Below, piece by piece: positions 62,833 to 64,000 of a stretch of 64,000 bases of DNA. Source of the stretch: Thiobacillus sp. GTDB lineage: Bacteria > Pseudomonadota > Gammaproteobacteria > Burkholderiales > Thiobacillaceae. The translations under genes and the position numbers were made by a program. The notes below the pieces were generated by a model. That model did no database searches. It had not been told where the DNA came from and saw only the letters and a list, made by a program, of their open reading frames with translations. Position 1 is the first letter of the stretch; every line of letters begins with the position of its first letter. The DNA lies in NCBI RefSeq assembly GCF_030696885.1, contig NZ_JAUYRI010000005.1:1-64000 (forward strand), read 5' to 3'.

Positions 62833-64000
62833 TCAGCCCGGGTTCGCCAGGTTCATCCGCTCCAGCCGCTGGCACAGGATGTCGATGATGCGGCGCGACA
62901 GCGGGGCCGAGTGGCGCATCAGTTCTTCCATGATCTGCGGCGGCAGCGCCAGCACGGTGATCTCGGTTTCGGCCACCACTGAGGCGGTGCGTTTCTCGCT
63001 CAAGAGATAGGCCATTTCGCCGAACAGCTGGCCTTCGCTGAGGGCACCCAGATGGCGCCGTCCGCTGTCGGTGTTCTTGTAGACCACGGCGGTGCCGGCA
63101 TAGAGGAAATAGGCGGTGCGCGAGTCGTCGCCTTCCTCGATCAGGATATGGCCGGGGGGATGAACCTGGCCGTATTTTTCCAGCAGGCGGTGGGCGTCGC
63201 CGAAGACGAAGCCTTCGAGCTTGCTGGCGCCTTCGCCGCTGCCGCCGAGAAACAGCTTTTCCAGCGCGGTGATGTCGGCCTTGCCATAGGCATACAACGC
63301 CTGCGCCCACAGATACAGCAGCAGGAAGGCGAAAAAGGCGCCGATCAGCACGAACACCACGCCGCCGACCGCGCCGTACAGGCTGTTGTAGTTTTCCAGC
63401 TTGAAGAAGGCGCCGAACAGCACCAGCAGCAGCGCCAGGTTCACGGTGGCCAGCAGCGCGAACACGGCGGCGACGCGCGCGCGCGGATGCTGGCGCGGCA
63501 GCCGCCAGTAGGCGGCGAACAGCAGCATCCACACCATGGCAAAGCCGAACAGCGCGTTGAGCGCCTGGAGCACCAGCGCATTGCCGGTGCCGATGAAGTC
63601 GTTCTGCGCCAGAAAGTTCAGCGCCACCTGGGCCACGGCGGCTAGCCCCATCAGCAGGAACAGCACCGGCAGGATGATCAGCGGCAGCACCCACGACAGC
63701 ACCATGTTGTGTTTGCCCTGGCTGGGGAACAGGACGCGGAAGGCGCCTTCGACCGAATGCACCAGCCCGCGCGACGACACGATCAGGGTGACGAGGCCGA
63801 CGCCACCGGCGGCAAGCTGGGTCTGACGCGGGATGAAGCCGAGCGTGGTCAGGCTGTCGAGTTGCAGCTGGCTGTAGAGCGCGGCCATCAGGATGCTGGC
63901 GGGCACCGAGTTTTCGGCGAGCTGCCCCAGCAGTTGCAGCGCGTAGCTCAGCAGCAGCAGCAGCGGCGTGGCCGACAGCAGGAAATAGAACGAAGTCGCC
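62833..64000 (-). CDS. BrkB/YihY-family membrane protein with cyclic-nucleotide-binding domain (partial)
   Basis: The gene runs off the right edge; about 389 C-terminal residues are visible. The membrane part has at least five helices, with LPLIILPVLFLLMGLAAVAQ, FGFAMVWMLLFAAYWRLP and GGVVFVLIGAFFAFLLLYLW, as in the BrkB/YihY (UPF0761) family. After KADITALEKLF the C-terminal 130 residues form a cNMP-binding-type domain (HPPGHILIEEGDDSRTAYFL, SEGQLFGEMAYLLSEKRTA). The fusion suggests a membrane protein gated by a nucleotide. A strict Arg for cAMP binding is at the expected place (KRTAS). Confidence 0.88.
   Translation of the reverse strand, partial: ATSFYFLLSATPLLLLLSYALQLLGQLAENSVPASILMAALYSQLQLDSLTTLGFIPRQTQLAAGGVGLVTLIVSSRGLVHSVEGAFRVLFPSQGKHNMVLSWVLPLIILPVLFLLMGLAAVAQVALNFLAQNDFIGTGNALVLQALNALFGFAMVWMLLFAAYWRLPRQHPRARVAAVFALLATVNLALLLVLFGAFFKLENYNSLYGAVGGVVFVLIGAFFAFLLLYLWAQALYAYGKADITALEKLFLGGSGEGASKLEGFVFGDAHRLLEKYGQVHPPGHILIEEGDDSRTAYFLYAGTAVVYKNTDSGRRHLGALSEGQLFGEMAYLLSEKRTASVVAETEITVLALPPQIMEELMRHSAPLSRRIIDILCQRLERMNLANPG

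Overview
This window looks like the chromosome of a high-GC betaproteobacterium related to Thiobacillus. The strongest clue is the adenylylsulfate reductase operon in the order aprM-aprB-aprA, the arrangement known from Thiobacillus-type sulfur oxidisers that use AprM in place of QmoABC. Flagellar and chemotaxis genes with betaproteobacterial architecture, strong Shine-Dalgarno sites and a LexA box with the CTGT-N8-ACAG pattern agree with this. No rRNA, CRISPR array, insertion sequence or integrase gene was seen.

Layout. 1-7.0 kb: the end of one chemoreceptor gene and two tandem Aer-like PAS chemoreceptor genes, then cheR-cheD-cheB behind a sigma-28-type promoter. 7.1-11.9 kb: a 1214-residue hybrid sensor kinase overlapping a receiver-HD-GYP protein. 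12.0-13.1 kb: cheY-cheZ, again behind a sigma-28-type promoter, closed by a terminator and followed by the scar of a decayed diguanylate cyclase gene. 13.2-24.6 kb: a flagellar block read leftward (fliF-G-H-I-J-K and fliL-M-N-O-P-Q-R), with fliE divergent. 24.6-31.2 kb: a leftward run of late flagellar genes, fliC-flaG-fliD-fliS-fliT, a second FliK-like gene, a FlhB C-terminal homologue, ycgR and cheV. 31.3-35.3 kb: a diguanylate cyclase and a NarX/NarL-like two-component pair.

35.4-38.6 kb is an AmmeMemoRadiSam system (a Memo-AMMECR1 fusion and a radical SAM enzyme) with a coupled 33-codon open frame and an alpha/beta hydrolase; its biochemical role is unknown. It is followed by a MacB/FtsX-type ABC exporter with its adaptor (38.7-43.0 kb). 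43.0-52.1 kb is a leftward signalling cluster: a stand-alone receiver, a receiver-GGDEF-EAL protein, three histidine kinases with related catalytic cores, an orphan PhnD-like periplasmic binding protein and a phosphoribosyltransferase. 52.4-54.4 kb holds an acylating semialdehyde dehydrogenase and a HIT protein.

54.5-61.45 kb is bounded by pieces of tRNA-Asn: an intact tRNA-Asn(GTT) at the right end and two decayed copies at about 54.5 and 59.9 kb, all in the same orientation. This looks like an old integration region. The aprMBA operon with three small downstream genes lies between the two decayed copies. The window ends with an SOS-controlled Y-family polymerase and a partial BrkB-like membrane protein carrying a cyclic-nucleotide-binding domain.

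Together the window covers motility and its control (chemoreceptors, adaptation enzymes, CheY/CheZ, motor switch, c-di-GMP turnover and the YcgR brake) next to the sulfite-oxidising end of the energy metabolism. The Aer-like receptors would let cells steer by redox state, a sensible partner for sulfur chemolithotrophy. That functional link is inference.
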